This document shows, one piece after another, positions 1 through 9,910 of a stretch of DNA of 64,000 nucleotides (positions are counted from its first letter, which is position 1; every line of letters starts with the position of its first letter). The notes under the pieces are model-generated. The model searched no databases and had not been told where the DNA came from. It was given only the letters and a program-made list of their open reading frames with translations. The stretch is from Ruegeria atlantica (GTDB lineage: Bacteria; Pseudomonadota; Alphaproteobacteria; Rhodobacterales; Rhodobacteraceae), in NCBI RefSeq assembly GCF_013033965.1, contig NZ_WQFE01000009.1:62001-126000 (forward strand), read 5' to 3'. Both the position numbers and the translations under genes were made by a program.

Positions 1-25
1 GGGACAGGCCGGGTAATCTGCGTTC

Positions 26-2437
26 ATGACGCAGATTCCCGCCAGGATCATGGATTGGTTTGACGCCAAAGGCTGGTCCATCCATCCACATCAGCAAGAG
101 ATGTTTGACCGGGCTACGGACCCGGCCACATTGCTGATTGCGCCAACCGGCGGCGGGAAGACGATGGCCGGTTTTCTGCCAACTCTGGCCGAGCTGGCGG
201 AAAATGATCACTCAGGCCTGCATACCCTTTATGTTTCTCCGCTCAAGGCTTTGGCCGCCGATATCCGCCGTAACCTGCGCGGGCCGGCGGATGAAATCGG
301 CCTGCCCATCCGCATTGAAGACCGCACAGGCGATACATCGGCCACGCAGAAAAAGCGGCAACGCGTAGACCCGCCGCACATCCTGCTGACCACACCCGAA
401 AGCCTGGCCTTGCTGACCTCGTACGAAGATGCGCCACGGATGTTTTCGGGCGTTCAACGCGTGATCGTGGACGAGATACATGCACTGGCAGAAAGCAAGC
501 GTGGCGATCAATTGATGCTGGCGCTGGCCCGTCTGCAAAGCTTGTGTCCTGACCTGCGCCGCGTCGGCCTGTCGGCCACAGTTGAAGATCCGAACGCCAT
601 CGCACGGTTTCTGGCCCGCCACCCCGATCCTTGTCAGATCGTTCAGGCCGATCCCGGCCCCGACCCCGATATCCGAATGCTTAAGACGCAGGAAATGCCG
701 CCCTGGTCCGGCGGTGGCGCGGCCTATTCGATCCCCGCTGTCCTTGAGCAGATCAAACAGCACAAAACCACGCTCATCTTTCACAACACCCGCGCCCAAG
801 CCGAGATTTTCTTTCACAATATTTGGCTTGCGAATGACGACGGGCTACCAATTGGCATCCACCACGGCAGCCTTGATCGACAACAGCGCGAACGGGTCGA
901 AGCCGCGATGGTGCGCGGCGACTTGCGCGCAATCGTCTGTACCGGCAGTCTGGATCTGGGCATCGACTGGGGGGATGTGGATCTGGTGATCCAGATTGGC
1001 GCCCCTAAGAACGTCAAGCGCCTGGTGCAGCGGATTGGTCGTGCCAACCACCGCTACAACGCGCCGTCCAAAGCCCTTTTGGTGCCAGCGAACCGGTTCG
1101 AAGTGGTCGAGTGCGTCGCCGCGCTTGAGGCGGCAAAGGCCCATGAACTGGATGGCGAACCGCGCGGGTCCGGTCCAAAAGACGTTTTGTGCCAGCACAT
1201 TTTAGTTGCGGCAGCCGCGGGGCCGTTCGATGCAAATGCGTTGTTTGCCGAGATGACAACCGCAGGCCCATTCGCTGATCTCAGCCGCGCTGAGTTCGAC
1301 GCCTGTCTGGACTTCTGTGCAACAGGTGGCTACTCCCTGCGCGCCTATGACCGCTGGCAGAGGCTACTACAACGCCAGGACGGCCAGTGGCAGTTAAGGG
1401 ACCCGAGGGCAGCGCAACGCATTCGCATGAACCTGGGCACGATACAGGACACAGACACACTGAAGGTCCGCCTAAAACGCAATCGCGGAGGCAAACCGCT
1501 GGGTGAGGTCGAAGAGGCATTCGCTGCCTCTCTGACGCCCGGAGATACCTTCCTGATCGGTGGGCAGATCGTGCGCTATGAAGGGCTACGCGAAATGGTG
1601 GTCGAAGTCAGCCGCCGGGCGGACAAGAAGCCCAAGATCGCTACGTTCTCGGGCACCAAATTCGCGACCTCGACGCAACTCAGCGACCGTATTCTGCGCA
1701 TGTTCATACAACCCGATTGGCCGCAACTGCCTGCCCACACCGCCGAATGGCTGGCGCTGCAGCGGGATATGTCCCGCCTGCCGCAACGCGACCGACTGCT
1801 GATCGAAAGCTTTCCCAATGACGGCCGGGAAAACCTGTGTGTTTACGGTTTCGCCGGGCGCAATGCACAACAGACCCTTGGCCTTTTGTTGACCAAACGG
1901 ATGGAGGAATCCGGGCTGGCCCCGCTTGGTTTCGTTGCCACCGACTATGCAACTTTGATTTGGGGCTTGGACGCAGTGACCGACCCGCGCCCTTTGTTCC
2001 AGTTGGATGCGCTGCGGGAAGGGCTCGACACCTGGCTGGCAGGAAACGCGGTCATGAAACGCACTTTTCGCGCCTCTGCCACCATAGCGGGCCTGATCGA
2101 GCGCAATACGGGTGGGCAACGCAAAAGCGGACGTCAGGCTACATTTTCCTCGGACATCCTTTATGACACATTGCTGAAATACGATCCTGACCACCTGCTG
2201 ATGCAGATCACCCGCGAGGAGGCGATGCGCGGTCTGGTGGATTTTGGGCGTATTGAGGCGATGATCGAACGCATTGGAGACCGGATCGACGTGGTTCGAC
2301 TTGATCGGGTTTCTCCGCTTGCAGCTCCGTTGTTTCTGGAGGTTGGCAAGGTACCAGTCAAAGGTGCCGCCGAAGAACGCCTGTTGGCTGAAGAAAGCGA
2401 GCGGCTGCTGCAGGCGGCGGGACTGGGCGCGAAGTAA
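26..2437 (+). CDS. Ligase-associated DEXH-box DNA helicase (Lhr-like)
   Basis: Superfamily 2 ATP-dependent helicase of 803 aa, of the bacterial Lhr2 type that is usually encoded beside an ATP-dependent DNA ligase and the PdeM nuclease and is thought to act in DNA repair. Seen in the sequence: Walker A APTGGGKT at residues 39-46, Walker B DEIH at 149-152, motif III SAT at 183-185, a second RecA-like domain with the motif VI stretch QRIGRANHR near 340, then a long Lhr-specific C-terminal region. The length fits the short ligase-associated form rather than the ~1500 aa full Lhr. The ATG lies 10 nt after an in-frame-looking stop (TAA at 14-16) of a possible upstream gene; by family context that could be the ligase, but only five codons are visible. 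pdeM follows on the same strand after 41 nt. Confidence 0.9.
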   Translation: MTQIPARIMDWFDAKGWSIHPHQQEMFDRATDPATLLIAPTGGGKTMAGFLPTLAELAENDHSGLHTLYVSPLKALAADIRRNLRGPADEIGLPIRIEDRTGDTSATQKKRQRVDPPHILLTTPESLALLTSYEDAPRMFSGVQRVIVDEIHALAESKRGDQLMLALARLQSLCPDLRRVGLSATVEDPNAIARFLARHPDPCQIVQADPGPDPDIRMLKTQEMPPWSGGGAAYSIPAVLEQIKQHKTTLIFHNTRAQAEIFFHNIWLANDDGLPIGIHHGSLDRQQRERVEAAMVRGDLRAIVCTGSLDLGIDWGDVDLVIQIGAPKNVKRLVQRIGRANHRYNAPSKALLVPANRFEVVECVAALEAAKAHELDGEPRGSGPKDVLCQHILVAAAAGPFDANALFAEMTTAGPFADLSRAEFDACLDFCATGGYSLRAYDRWQRLLQRQDGQWQLRDPRAAQRIRMNLGTIQDTDTLKVRLKRNRGGKPLGEVEEAFAASLTPGDTFLIGGQIVRYEGLREMVVEVSRRADKKPKIATFSGTKFATSTQLSDRILRMFIQPDWPQLPAHTAEWLALQRDMSRLPQRDRLLIESFPNDGRENLCVYGFAGRNAQQTLGLLLTKRMEESGLAPLGFVATDYATLIWGLDAVTDPRPLFQLDALREGLDTWLAGNAVMKRTFRASATIAGLIERNTGGQRKSGRQATFSSDILYDTLLKYDPDHLLMQITREEAMRGLVDFGRIEAMIERIGDRIDVVRLDRVSPLAAPLFLEVGKVPVKGAAEERLLAEESERLLQAAGLGAK

Positions 2438-2478
2438 ATCAACTTGCACCAAAGATCGAAACAGGCAAAGAACGTATC

Positions 2479-3141
2479 ATGAACGATTTGCCGTTTTCTT
2501 TTTCTGGTCAAGACCTGCGCGCCTTGGGCACAGGCGCGTTGTGGTGGCCCAACCGGAACCTGCTATGCGTCAGCGATCTGCATCTTGGCAAATCCGAGCG
2601 CATGGCACGACGCGGTGGTCCCTCTCTGCCGCCTTACGACAGTCAGGACACCCTGACCCGGTTGGCGGCCGACATCGACAGAACCGGCGCGCAAACTGTC
2701 ATCTGTCTGGGCGACAGCTTTGACGATCTGGACGCGCTGGCCGCACTGGGTACCGCCGAAAAGCTTTCGTTGACGACCCTTCAAGCAGGCCGACAATGGA
2801 TTTGGATCGAAGGAAACCACGACCCGGGTCCAATTGGTCTGGGTGGCAGCCATCTGGCCGAATACACAGCAGCCCCGCTGGTTTTCCGACATATCGCTCA
2901 GCCCGGTGGACAAAGCGAAGTTTCAGGCCACTACCATCCAAAAACCCGCCTTAAGGCACGCGGGCGGACAATCACCCGCCCGGCGTTTTTGTTGGATCAC
3001 GACCGGCTTATCCTACCTGCTTACGGTACATATACTGGCGGGCTGCTGAGTTCAGAGAATGTTCTAATCGATCTGATGAGCGACCAGGCAATGGCCATCC
3101 TGACCGGCTCTTATCCGCAAATCATCCCGATGCCGCGCTGA
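2479..3141 (+). CDS. pdeM: Ligase-associated DNA damage response endonuclease PdeM
   Basis: Calcineurin-like metallophosphoesterase of 220 aa. The dimetal site is complete: SDLHLGK with D33 and H35, LGDSFDD at 77-83, GNHD at 112-115 and GHYH at 150-153. In the family this protein is the nuclease partner of the ligase-associated helicase encoded just upstream, so the two probably act on the same damaged DNA substrate. No signal peptide or membrane segment is visible, so it should be cytoplasmic. The final residues stop three bases before the end of the convergent LytTR gene, with no clear terminator between them. The function is assigned from motifs plus pairing; a generic phosphoesterase role cannot be excluded from sequence alone. 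Confidence 0.87.
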   Translation: MNDLPFSFSGQDLRALGTGALWWPNRNLLCVSDLHLGKSERMARRGGPSLPPYDSQDTLTRLAADIDRTGAQTVICLGDSFDDLDALAALGTAEKLSLTTLQAGRQWIWIEGNHDPGPIGLGGSHLAEYTAAPLVFRHIAQPGGQSEVSGHYHPKTRLKARGRTITRPAFLLDHDRLILPAYGTYTGGLLSSENVLIDLMSDQAMAILTGSYPQIIPMPR

Positions 3142-3143
3142 GA

Positions 3144-3881
3144 TTAAATCAGCCCGTCGTCCTCAAGCATCGGCTTGTACTTCCGGCTAACAGGAATCAG
3201 ATCTCCATTCACCAGCTTCAGATAGATTCTGTCGGCCACTTTCTCGGTCCCGATAACCGCGTCATCCGTGACCCAATGAGAGCGATGCGCGCAATGCCCG
3301 ATCATTGGTTCCATTTCCGTGATCGCGTCGGACAGCCGCAATCGGATAGTAAAGGTGCCCTCGGACGTAACCACATCGACATAGTGATTGCGCGAAGTCA
3401 GGCGGTAAATCTGCCCTTTAAATGACGCAGGGAGCCGCCGTGCAAGCCGCGGTGCCGGGGACGGCGGCGGTTCACTTTTGTGTTCTGCCCGACTGGTCAA
3501 AATCAGGCCAGCGGTGAACAGGGTACTATACCCGATAACACGCGGGAACCCGGGTGCGGTGTGGCCCCCAATTGAAAACAGAGTCACGGCCAGCACCCAA
3601 AGCGACGGTATGAACAATAGCAAAACGAACAGGGCAATTGCCAGGTCACGCACCGGCAGGTTCAGTACAGTCCCGGTGTCACGGATCAGTTTTCTGGCCA
3701 TCCAGGTGGACGTCACAGCGATGCCCATCACCCCGAACCAAAACAAGAAGCTTAAAAAAAATGGCAAATCCGAAACCAGAAACGGCGGAAAAGCGTAAGC
3801 CAGCATAGGGAGGAAGAACGCCCCGGCCACCACACGTTGCGGGCTGCACAGGCTGAAGATGGATCTTAGCTTTGAAGTCAT
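3144..3881 (-). CDS. Membrane-anchored LytTR-domain regulator
   Basis: A 245 aa protein with about four hydrophobic segments in residues 15-130, a proline-rich linker (PPPSPAPR) near 140, and a C-terminal LytTR DNA-binding domain at about 150-240. The LytTR signature includes YRLTSRNHYVDVV, the RLRLSDAITEM helix and HRSHWV near residue 205. LytTR domains bind DNA and usually follow a response-regulator receiver; here the receiver is replaced by membrane helices, so the protein probably senses something at or in the membrane and acts on DNA without a separate kinase. No histidine kinase or likely target operon is adjacent; both neighbours are housekeeping. The ATG at 3881 gives a compact N-terminus just before the first hydrophobic helix. 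Target genes are unknown. Confidence 0.8.
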   Translation of the reverse strand: MTSKLRSIFSLCSPQRVVAGAFFLPMLAYAFPPFLVSDLPFFLSFLFWFGVMGIAVTSTWMARKLIRDTGTVLNLPVRDLAIALFVLLLFIPSLWVLAVTLFSIGGHTAPGFPRVIGYSTLFTAGLILTSRAEHKSEPPPSPAPRLARRLPASFKGQIYRLTSRNHYVDVVTSEGTFTIRLRLSDAITEMEPMIGHCAHRSHWVTDDAVIGTEKVADRIYLKLVNGDLIPVSRKYKPMLEDDGLI

Positions 3882-4062
3882 GCCAAATAAGAAACCACTT
3901 TCCGGGATCCAGCCCTAAGCCCCGGAAAGCGAACATTTACACACTGTAAACGGCTGGGAAATCCCAGCTACCACGCTCCATTCAGACATTCAAACTTTAA
4001 AGGGGGGAATTTTAGCACGCTGTCATCACAGCCTTTTTTTGACACCGGAATAGAACCGGTGG

Positions 4063-4088
4063 ATTGGGGCGCTTATCTGCGCCCCAAT
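4063..4088 (-). terminator. Hairpin downstream of folD
   Basis: A perfect 10 bp inverted repeat (ATTGGGGCGC / GCGCCCCAAT) with a 6 nt loop lies nine bases past the folD stop codon. No T-run follows on the minus strand, so it is either a weak intrinsic terminator or an RNA 3'-end stabiliser. A second small repeat, ACCGG/CCGGT, follows immediately. Confidence 0.5.
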
Positions 4089-4096
4089 GGTATGAG

Positions 4097-4987
4097 TCAG
4101 GCTGTCAGGCCTTCTGGTTCCGGCAGTTTGTTTGCGCGGCAGCAGGCGGTCAGCGTGTTGGCCAGCAGGCAGGCAATGGTCATGGGACCAACACCGCCCG
4201 GTACTGGTGTAATTGCTCCAGCACGTTCTGCGGCGCTGGCGTAGTCCACGTCGCCGACCAGCTTGTTCTTGCCGTCGCGTTCAATGCGGTTGATGCCGAC
4301 GTCGATGACCGTAGCCCCTTCCTTAATCCAGTCGCCCGGCACCATCTCGGGACGGCCAACGGCGGCAACCACGATATCTGCACGGCGAACCACATCAGGC
4401 AGATCCTTGGTGCGGCTGTGCGCGATGGTCACGGTGCAGCTGTCGCCCAGCAGCAGCTGCGCCATCGGCTTGCCTACGATGTTCGAGCGGCCGACCACAA
4501 CCGCATCCATACCCGACAAGGACCCGTGATGATCGCGCAGCATCATCAGACAGCCCAGCGGGGTACAGGGCACCATCGATTTCTGACCAGTGCCCAGCAG
4601 ACCCACGTTCGATATGTGGAATCCATCAACGTCCTTGGCCGGGTCGATCGAGTTGATCACCAGATCCTCGTTCAAATGCTTGGGCAGCGGCAATTGAACC
4701 AGAATACCGTGCACAGCCGGATCGTTGTTCAGCTTGTCAATCAGCGCCAGCAGGTCTTTTTCCGAGGTGTCTACATCCAGCTTGTGCTCATACGAATTCA
4801 TGCCGACTTCGACGGTCATCTTGCCTTTGGAACGCACATAGACTTGGCTGGCCGGGTCTTCACCCACCAAAACCACGGCCAGGCCGGGTGTGATGCCGTT
4901 TTCTTCTTTCAGCTTCGCGACCTGATCGGCCACTTGCGCGCGCACTTTGGCCGCAAAGGCCTTGCCGTCGATAACCTGGGCTACCAT
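4097..4987 (-). CDS. folD: Bifunctional methylene-THF dehydrogenase / methenyl-THF cyclohydrolase
   Basis: FolD oxidises 5,10-methylene-THF with NADP+ to methenyl-THF and hydrolyses that to 10-formyl-THF, in the cytoplasm. The 296 aa length is usual. The active-site residues match E. coli numbering: Y50 and K54 in YVRSKGK, Q98 in LVQLPLP and D121 in PAKDVDGFH. The Rossmann part carries [17 protein letters not shown] and the C-terminal [11 protein letters not shown] signature is intact. It is the last gene of fhs-chorismate mutase-folD, 52 nt after the mutase, and together with Fhs it links formate to C1-folates. An AAGGG ribosome site lies about 9 nt before the ATG. Confidence 0.96.
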   Translation of the reverse strand: MVAQVIDGKAFAAKVRAQVADQVAKLKEENGITPGLAVVLVGEDPASQVYVRSKGKMTVEVGMNSYEHKLDVDTSEKDLLALIDKLNNDPAVHGILVQLPLPKHLNEDLVINSIDPAKDVDGFHISNVGLLGTGQKSMVPCTPLGCLMMLRDHHGSLSGMDAVVVGRSNIVGKPMAQLLLGDSCTVTIAHSRTKDLPDVVRRADIVVAAVGRPEMVPGDWIKEGATVIDVGINRIERDGKNKLVGDVDYASAAERAGAITPVPGGVGPMTIACLLANTLTACCRANKLPEPEGLTA

Positions 4988-5039
4988 CCTTTGATCCCTT
5001 CTTTCAAAAACGGATCGGGCGCATGGGGCGCCCGGTCAT

Positions 5040-5345
5040 TCAGTCTGGGCCAATCACACGTTCCTCACGTGCAATCGACCAATCGATCAGTATACGCCAC
5101 ATTCTCTCGGCCAAATCCGGATCCATTCCCAATTCGGCAGAGCTTGTGCGCACGCGCTGCACCACTTCTTCGACACGATCCGGGATACGGGCGGGCAGGC
5201 CCTCGCCTGGTTTCAGCTCGGATGCGCGGTCAATGTAACTTGCACGCGTCACCAACATTTGGATCAGTTGGCAGTCCAGCTTGTCGATCTGAGCCCGCAG
5301 GTCCTGCATCGTTGCGCAGTCTTGCGGCGGTGTCAGAGTGGGCAT
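5040..5345 (-). CDS. AroQ-type chorismate mutase
   Basis: A 101 aa all-helical protein of the AroQ class, which converts chorismate to prephenate for phenylalanine and tyrosine synthesis. Residues aligning with the known active site are visible: R17 in DLRAQIDKLD, R34 in LVTRASYIDRA, K45 in SELK, and D56-R57-x-E59 in the second helix. There is no prephenate dehydratase or dehydrogenase domain, so this is a free-standing mutase. It sits between fhs and folD on the same strand with gaps of 57 and 52 nt, so it is likely co-transcribed with C1-folate genes. The link may be that chorismate also feeds p-aminobenzoate and folate, but that is inference. The related isochorismate-pyruvate lyase (PchB) is a less likely alternative. 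GGAG 6 nt before the ATG supports the start. Confidence 0.85.
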   Translation of the reverse strand: MPTLTPPQDCATMQDLRAQIDKLDCQLIQMLVTRASYIDRASELKPGEGLPARIPDRVEEVVQRVRTSSAELGMDPDLAERMWRILIDWSIAREERVIGPD

Positions 5346-5402
5346 CGCGATCTCCTCATGGCCCGGGGATTCCCCGGACCACGAGATGTCCTATTCGGCG
5401 GC

Positions 5403-7079
5403 TTAGAACAAGCCCTCGATCTCACCTGCGTCGTTAAGGCAGATGGTTTCGGCGGCCGGTTTACGTGGCAGGCCCGGCATGGTCATGATCTCACCGCAGA
5501 CAACCACGATGAAGCCCGCACCCGCGGACAGGCGCACCTCGCGCACGGGAACCGAGTGGCCGGTGGGTGCGCCGCGCAAGGAGGGGTCGGTCGAGAACGA
5601 ATACTGCGTCTTCGCCATGCAGACCGGCAGGTTGCCGTATCCCGCCTCTTCCCATTCGCGCAACTGGTTGCGGATCTTGTTGTCGGCCAGAACCTCGTCC
5701 GCGCGGTAGATGCGCTTGGCGATGGTTTCGATCTTCTCGAACAGCGGCATGTCGTCGGGGTAGATCGGCGAGAAGTTGGCGCTTCCGCCTTCAACGATTT
5801 CCACGACTTTCTCGGCCAGCGGGGCAGACCCTTCCGAGCCCAGTTCCCAGTGACGCGACAGAACCGCCTCAACCCCGTGCTTGCCGCAATAGTCGCTGAC
5901 CGCCTGCACTTCGGCATCGGTGTCGGTGACAAAGTGGTTGATGGCGACAACAACCGGCACGCCGAAGGATTTCACGTTCTCGATGTGACGACCCAGGTTG
6001 GCACAGCCCGACTTGACCGCGTCAACGTTTTCCGCACCCAGATCAGCTTTGGCCACGCCGCCATTCATCTTCATCGCGCGCACGGTGGCAACCAGAACGA
6101 CCGCCGAGGGTGCGATACCCGCTTTGCGGCACTTGATGTTCATGAACTTCTCAGCACCCAAATCGGCACCAAAGCCCGCTTCGGTGACAACATAGTCAGC
6201 GACTTTCAGCGCGGTTTTGGTGGCGATGACCGAGTTACAGCCATGTGCGATGTTCGCGAACGGGCCACCGTGGACAAAGGCCGGGTTGTTTTCCAGCGTC
6301 TGCACCAGGTTCGGCTGCATCGCGTCTTTCAGCAGAACGGTCATCGCGCCTTCGGCCTTGATGTCGCGGCAGTAGACCGGGGTCTTGTCACGACGGTAAG
6401 CAACGATGATGTCACCCAGACGCTTTTCCAGGTCCTTCAGGTCGTTGGCCAGGCATAGGATCGCCATGACCTCGGACGCTACGGTGATGTCAAAGCCCGC
6501 TTCGCGCGGGAAACCGTTCGACACGCCACCCAGCGAGGCCGTGATCTGGCGCAGCGCACGGTCGTTCATGTCGACCACACGGCGCCATGCAACGCGGCGG
6601 GTGTCGATCTCACACTCATTGCCCCAGTAGATGTGGTTGTCGATCATTGCCGACAGCAGCGAGTGCGCCGAAGTGATCGCGTGGAAGTCGCCGGTGAAGT
6701 GCAGGTTCATCTCTTCCATCGGAACAACCTGCGCATAGCCGCCACCCGCAGCGCCGCCCTTCATGCCGAAGTTCGGGCCAAGCGAGGCTTCGCGGATACA
6801 GATCATCGCGTTCTTGCCGATGCGGTTCAGACCGTCACCCAGACCCACGGTTGTGGTTGTCTTACCCTCACCCGCAGGCGTCGGGTTGATCGCCGTGACC
6901 AGCACCAGCTTGCCGTCCTCACGACCCTGAACCGAGTTGATGAAGTCCTGGCTGACCTTCGCCTTATCGTGCCCATAGGGCAGCAGATCAGCGGATTCGA
7001 TGCCGATCTTTGCGCCGATTTCCTGAATCGGCTTTTTGTTCGCTTCACGCGCGATTTCGATGTCGGATTTATAGCTCAT
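5403..7079 (-). CDS. fhs: Formate-tetrahydrofolate ligase
   Basis: ATP-dependent synthesis of 10-formyl-THF from formate and THF. With the start chosen here the protein is 558 aa, the family's usual length, and begins [17 protein letters not shown]. An ATG-less extension to 7139 was rejected because AGGGG lies about 10 nt before the ATG at 7079 and the extra residues resemble nothing. The nucleotide loop TPAGEGKT is at 67-74, followed by [13 protein letters not shown], and the C-terminal [12 protein letters not shown] signature is present. It is the first gene of the fhs-chorismate mutase-folD unit. The 165 nt leader holds a short hairpin (ACCGAC/GTCGGT, 7111-7130) about 30 nt before the start; whether it regulates anything is unknown. 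Confidence 0.95.
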   Translation of the reverse strand: MSYKSDIEIAREANKKPIQEIGAKIGIESADLLPYGHDKAKVSQDFINSVQGREDGKLVLVTAINPTPAGEGKTTTTVGLGDGLNRIGKNAMICIREASLGPNFGMKGGAAGGGYAQVVPMEEMNLHFTGDFHAITSAHSLLSAMIDNHIYWGNECEIDTRRVAWRRVVDMNDRALRQITASLGGVSNGFPREAGFDITVASEVMAILCLANDLKDLEKRLGDIIVAYRRDKTPVYCRDIKAEGAMTVLLKDAMQPNLVQTLENNPAFVHGGPFANIAHGCNSVIATKTALKVADYVVTEAGFGADLGAEKFMNIKCRKAGIAPSAVVLVATVRAMKMNGGVAKADLGAENVDAVKSGCANLGRHIENVKSFGVPVVVAINHFVTDTDAEVQAVSDYCGKHGVEAVLSRHWELGSEGSAPLAEKVVEIVEGGSANFSPIYPDDMPLFEKIETIAKRIYRADEVLADNKIRNQLREWEEAGYGNLPVCMAKTQYSFSTDPSLRGAPTGHSVPVREVRLSAGAGFIVVVCGEIMTMPGLPRKPAAETICLNDAGEIEGLF

Positions 7080-7244
7080 TGGGCAAGACCCCTGGTTGAA
7101 TTCCCTGCAAACCGACGCCGTTGGGTCGGTGCTGACCAATCCATACCGTTGTGTACAATCCCAATGGATAGAAATTCCGACATATTCGTGCCGTGAAACG
7201 GCGTTGCGTCACTTCAACGGTTTCAAATCAAAAAAGCTTGACTT

Positions 7245-7809
7245 TTATGGCGCCCAGGCGCGCTGATCCGGCACGAACAGGGTCATCCGATCCCCCAGCC
7301 GCAACTGCCCGGGCCGTTCCACCCACGCGGTCACGCCTCTTCGACCCTGCGCCGCTGGTTTGAATGACGCCCCGTACCCGGGCTGATCCGCTTCAATCTC
7401 ACGTCCGGGAATGACGCAAGGGCGGTTTTCCATGTCCACGGTGATCGTGACGCCGTCGCGCGACTGCAGGCGCGAGGACGGTAAAATCCGGGATGCCGCG
7501 TAACAGGATGCTGACGCCCAGATACGACGGGTCCAGGCGATCCAGCCCCATATCTTTGGCTGCGGCGTCCATCTCTTCGGCAGACAGAACCGACAATTGG
7601 CGAACATTTCGGATTTCAGTGCCTTGCGGATACAGGTTTCTGACCCTGACGCAAGACGCCCGGTTTACGCCTTCGTGACGCGCGCCTTTTTCCCCCGAGA
7701 AATTCAGATCCAAAACATCGACCGCTAGGGCCCGGATAGACCCGCCTGCAGGAACGTGACCCAGCCAAACTACTTCGCCCGCGAACTCCGTCTCTCGCAA
7801 AACTGGCAT
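7245..7809 (-). pseudogene. MOSC-domain protein, frameshifted
   Basis: The MOSC (molybdenum cofactor sulfurase C-terminal) fold is split over two reading frames. The first frame runs from the ATG at 7809 (GAGGA 6 nt upstream) through LGHVPAGGSIRA, GVNRASCVRVRNL and ends its recognisable part at GIPDFT. The second continues with PSSRLQSRDGVTITVD, MENRPCVIPGREIEAD and LRLGDRMTLFVPD to the stop at 7245. The switch lies at about 7478-7485, where one base too many or two too few separate the frames. The conserved Cys of NRPC, which binds sulfur in working family members, is in the second frame and would be lost. Either the gene is inactivated or the sequence has an error here; the absence of other stops argues that any mutation is recent. 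Confidence 0.75.
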
Positions 7810-7886
7810 CTGAAATCCTCTTCGACAACAGCTCGTCAAAACGGCACTAAATGCCAGACCGGATGAAATGAAAAGTATAAAAGAAA

Positions 7887-7910
7887 AGACCCGGGGATTG
7901 GCCCGGGTCT
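7887..7910 (-). terminator. Rho-independent terminator of ftsH
   Basis: A 9 bp GC-rich stem (AGACCCGGG / CCCGGGTCT) with a 6 nt loop lies directly after the ftsH stop. On the minus strand it is followed by a T-rich tract (TTTTCTTTTATACTTTT), the classic intrinsic layout. It closes the ybgC-tol-pal-tilS-ftsH run. Confidence 0.87.
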
Positions 7911-7917
7911 GATTACT

Positions 7918-9834
7918 TTATGTCGAAGGTTCCGGCTCCATCCCGCCATCGGGCGGGGTCTTTTTGACCTTGGTCTTCGGAATGGCCGTCACGCTGGGCG
8001 CGCTGCCCTCATCTGGCTTGTCGCCTTCGTCGTCGCCATCGCTGGGCGATTCACCATTCATGACGCGCTTGATCTCATCGCCCGTCAGGGTCTCATACTC
8101 CAGCAAGCCTTGCGCCAGGCGTTCCCACTCCTCGTTCTTGTCGGTCAGGATTTTGTGCGCCCGCTCATAACCCTGCTGGATCAGGCGCTTTACCTCTTCC
8201 TCGATCAGCTCTTTAGTATGAGCCGAAACCGAGAATCCGGCGGTATTTCCGGAATAGCCCTCATGGGCTTCGGCGTAATCGATATTGCCGACCTTGTCCG
8301 ACATACCCCAGCGCATCACCATGGCGCGCGCCAACTGGCTGGCCTGCATGATGTCGCCCGCAGGACCGTTTGAGACATGATCTTCGCCGTACTTGATAAC
8401 CTCGGCAGCCTTGCCAGCCATGGTCATCGCCAGCTTTTGCTCACACTCATCGCGGTGGTAGTTCAACTGGTCCATCTCGGGCAAGCTGACAACCATACCC
8501 AGCGCGCCGCCGCGCGGAATGATCGTTGCTTTGTAGACCGGATCGCACAGCGGCAGGGTCATACCAACAACGGCGTGCCCCGATTCGTGATAAGCGGTTT
8601 TTTCCTTCTGATCCTGGGTCAGCACCATCGAGCGTCGCTCGGCCCCCATCATCACTTTGTCCTTGGCGTTCTCGAAATCTTCCATGGTGACAAAGCGACG
8701 GCCCACACGGGCAGCCATCAGCGCGGCCTCGTTCACGAGATTCGCCAGATCTGCACCCGAGAAGCCCGGCGTCCCGCGCGCGATAATGCGCAGATCGACA
8801 TCCGGGCCCAGAGGTGTCTTACGGGCATGCACGCCCAGAATTTTCTCGCGGCCTTTGATGTCGGGGTTGCCAACGGTCACGTTGCGGTCAAACCGGCCCG
8901 GGCGCAGCAGCGCTGGGTCCAGAACATCCTTACGGTTGGTAGCCGCTAGAATGATCACACCTTCATTGGCTTCGAATCCGTCCATCTCGACCAGCAATTG
9001 GTTGAGGGTCTGTTCACGTTCATCGTTACCGCCGCCGTACCCGGCACCACGATGGCGACCCACGGCGTCGATCTCGTCAATGAAAACGATGCAAGGCGCA
9101 TTTTTCTTGGCCTGTTCGAACATGTCCCGGACACGGCTTGCACCGACACCCACGAACATTTCGACGAAGTCAGAACCGGAAATGGTGAAGAACGGTACAC
9201 CCGCCTCACCCGCAATCGCACGGGCCAGCAGCGTCTTACCGGTCCCCGGAGGGCCAACCAGCAATGCGCCTTTCGGGATCTTGCCGCCAAGGCGGCTGAA
9301 CTTCTGCGGGTTGCGCAGAAATTCCACGATCTCTTCCAGCTCTTCCTTGGCCTCATCAATGCCAGCAACATCGTCAAAGGTCACACGGCCATGCTTTTCG
9401 GTCAGCATCTTTGCCTTGGACTTTCCAAAGCCCATCGCGCCACCTTTGCCGCCACCCTGCATCCGATTCATGAAGTAAACCCAGACACCGATCAGCAGCA
9501 GGAAGGGCAGCAGCGTGATCAGGAACGACTGGAAGCCGGATTGCTGCTGTTTCTCGGCGCGAACGGGGATGTTCTCGTCAATCAGCAGTTTTGTTACCTC
9601 GGCATCGCCGGGTTTGATGGTGACATAGCTGGCACCACTTTGCGTGGTGTAGCGAATCTGTTCGCCATCCAGGGTCACATTCTTGACTTCACCGGCTTCG
9701 ACAGCCGTCACGAAATCAGAATAAGTTCTTTCATTGCTCTGAAGCGTTCCGCCTGGTCCGCTGAACAAATTGAACAGTGCAAGGATCAGCAGAAACAGAA
9801 CGACCCAGAAGGCGATATTGCGAGCGTTGCCCAA
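7918..9834 (-). CDS. ftsH: ATP-dependent zinc metalloprotease FtsH
   Basis: Membrane-bound AAA+ protease that degrades misfolded membrane proteins and selected cytoplasmic regulators. In 638 aa: first membrane helix at about 8-24, periplasmic loop, second helix at about 103-122, Walker A GPPGTGKT at 194-201, Walker B FIDEID at 251-256, the second region of homology with RPGRFDR near 311-317, and the zinc protease motif HESGH at 416-420. The short C-terminal tail is acidic and then proline-rich. The start is TTG, with GGGAG 7 nt upstream; the residues that follow (GNARNIAFW) are the expected N-terminus and there is no ATG nearby. It follows tilS by 76 nt on the same strand. Confidence 0.97.
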   Translation of the reverse strand: MGNARNIAFWVVLFLLILALFNLFSGPGGTLQSNERTYSDFVTAVEAGEVKNVTLDGEQIRYTTQSGASYVTIKPGDAEVTKLLIDENIPVRAEKQQQSGFQSFLITLLPFLLLIGVWVYFMNRMQGGGKGGAMGFGKSKAKMLTEKHGRVTFDDVAGIDEAKEELEEIVEFLRNPQKFSRLGGKIPKGALLVGPPGTGKTLLARAIAGEAGVPFFTISGSDFVEMFVGVGASRVRDMFEQAKKNAPCIVFIDEIDAVGRHRGAGYGGGNDEREQTLNQLLVEMDGFEANEGVIILAATNRKDVLDPALLRPGRFDRNVTVGNPDIKGREKILGVHARKTPLGPDVDLRIIARGTPGFSGADLANLVNEAALMAARVGRRFVTMEDFENAKDKVMMGAERRSMVLTQDQKEKTAYHESGHAVVGMTLPLCDPVYKATIIPRGGALGMVVSLPEMDQLNYHRDECEQKLAMTMAGKAAEVIKYGEDHVSNGPAGDIMQASQLARAMVMRWGMSDKVGNIDYAEAHEGYSGNTAGFSVSAHTKELIEEEVKRLIQQGYERAHKILTDKNEEWERLAQGLLEYETLTGDEIKRVMNGESPSDGDDEGDKPDEGSAPSVTAIPKTKVKKTPPDGGMEPEPST

Positions 9835-9910
9835 GGAAAATCTCCCAAAAGATTTCGGCAGATGGGGGTCTGCCGGGTTGCTCTATAAAATAGAGATGAT
9901 TCAAGCAGGT

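Noticed and set aside
4034..4040. T7 run on the plus strand before folD's end.
   Set aside because: No plus-strand gene ends nearby and the hairpin before it is only four base pairs.
4064..5437. A 457-codon open frame on the plus strand opposite folD and the mutase gene.
   Set aside because: It is antisense to two well-supported genes, has low-complexity His/Gln/Arg-rich product and no family motif; GC-rich codon use opens such frames.
5259..6458. A 399-codon plus-strand frame opposite fhs.
   Set aside because: Antisense shadow of fhs with no recognisable domain or ribosome site.
7080..7139. N-terminal extension of fhs by 20 residues.
   Set aside because: The added residues resemble nothing and the internal ATG has a ribosome site and gives the usual length.
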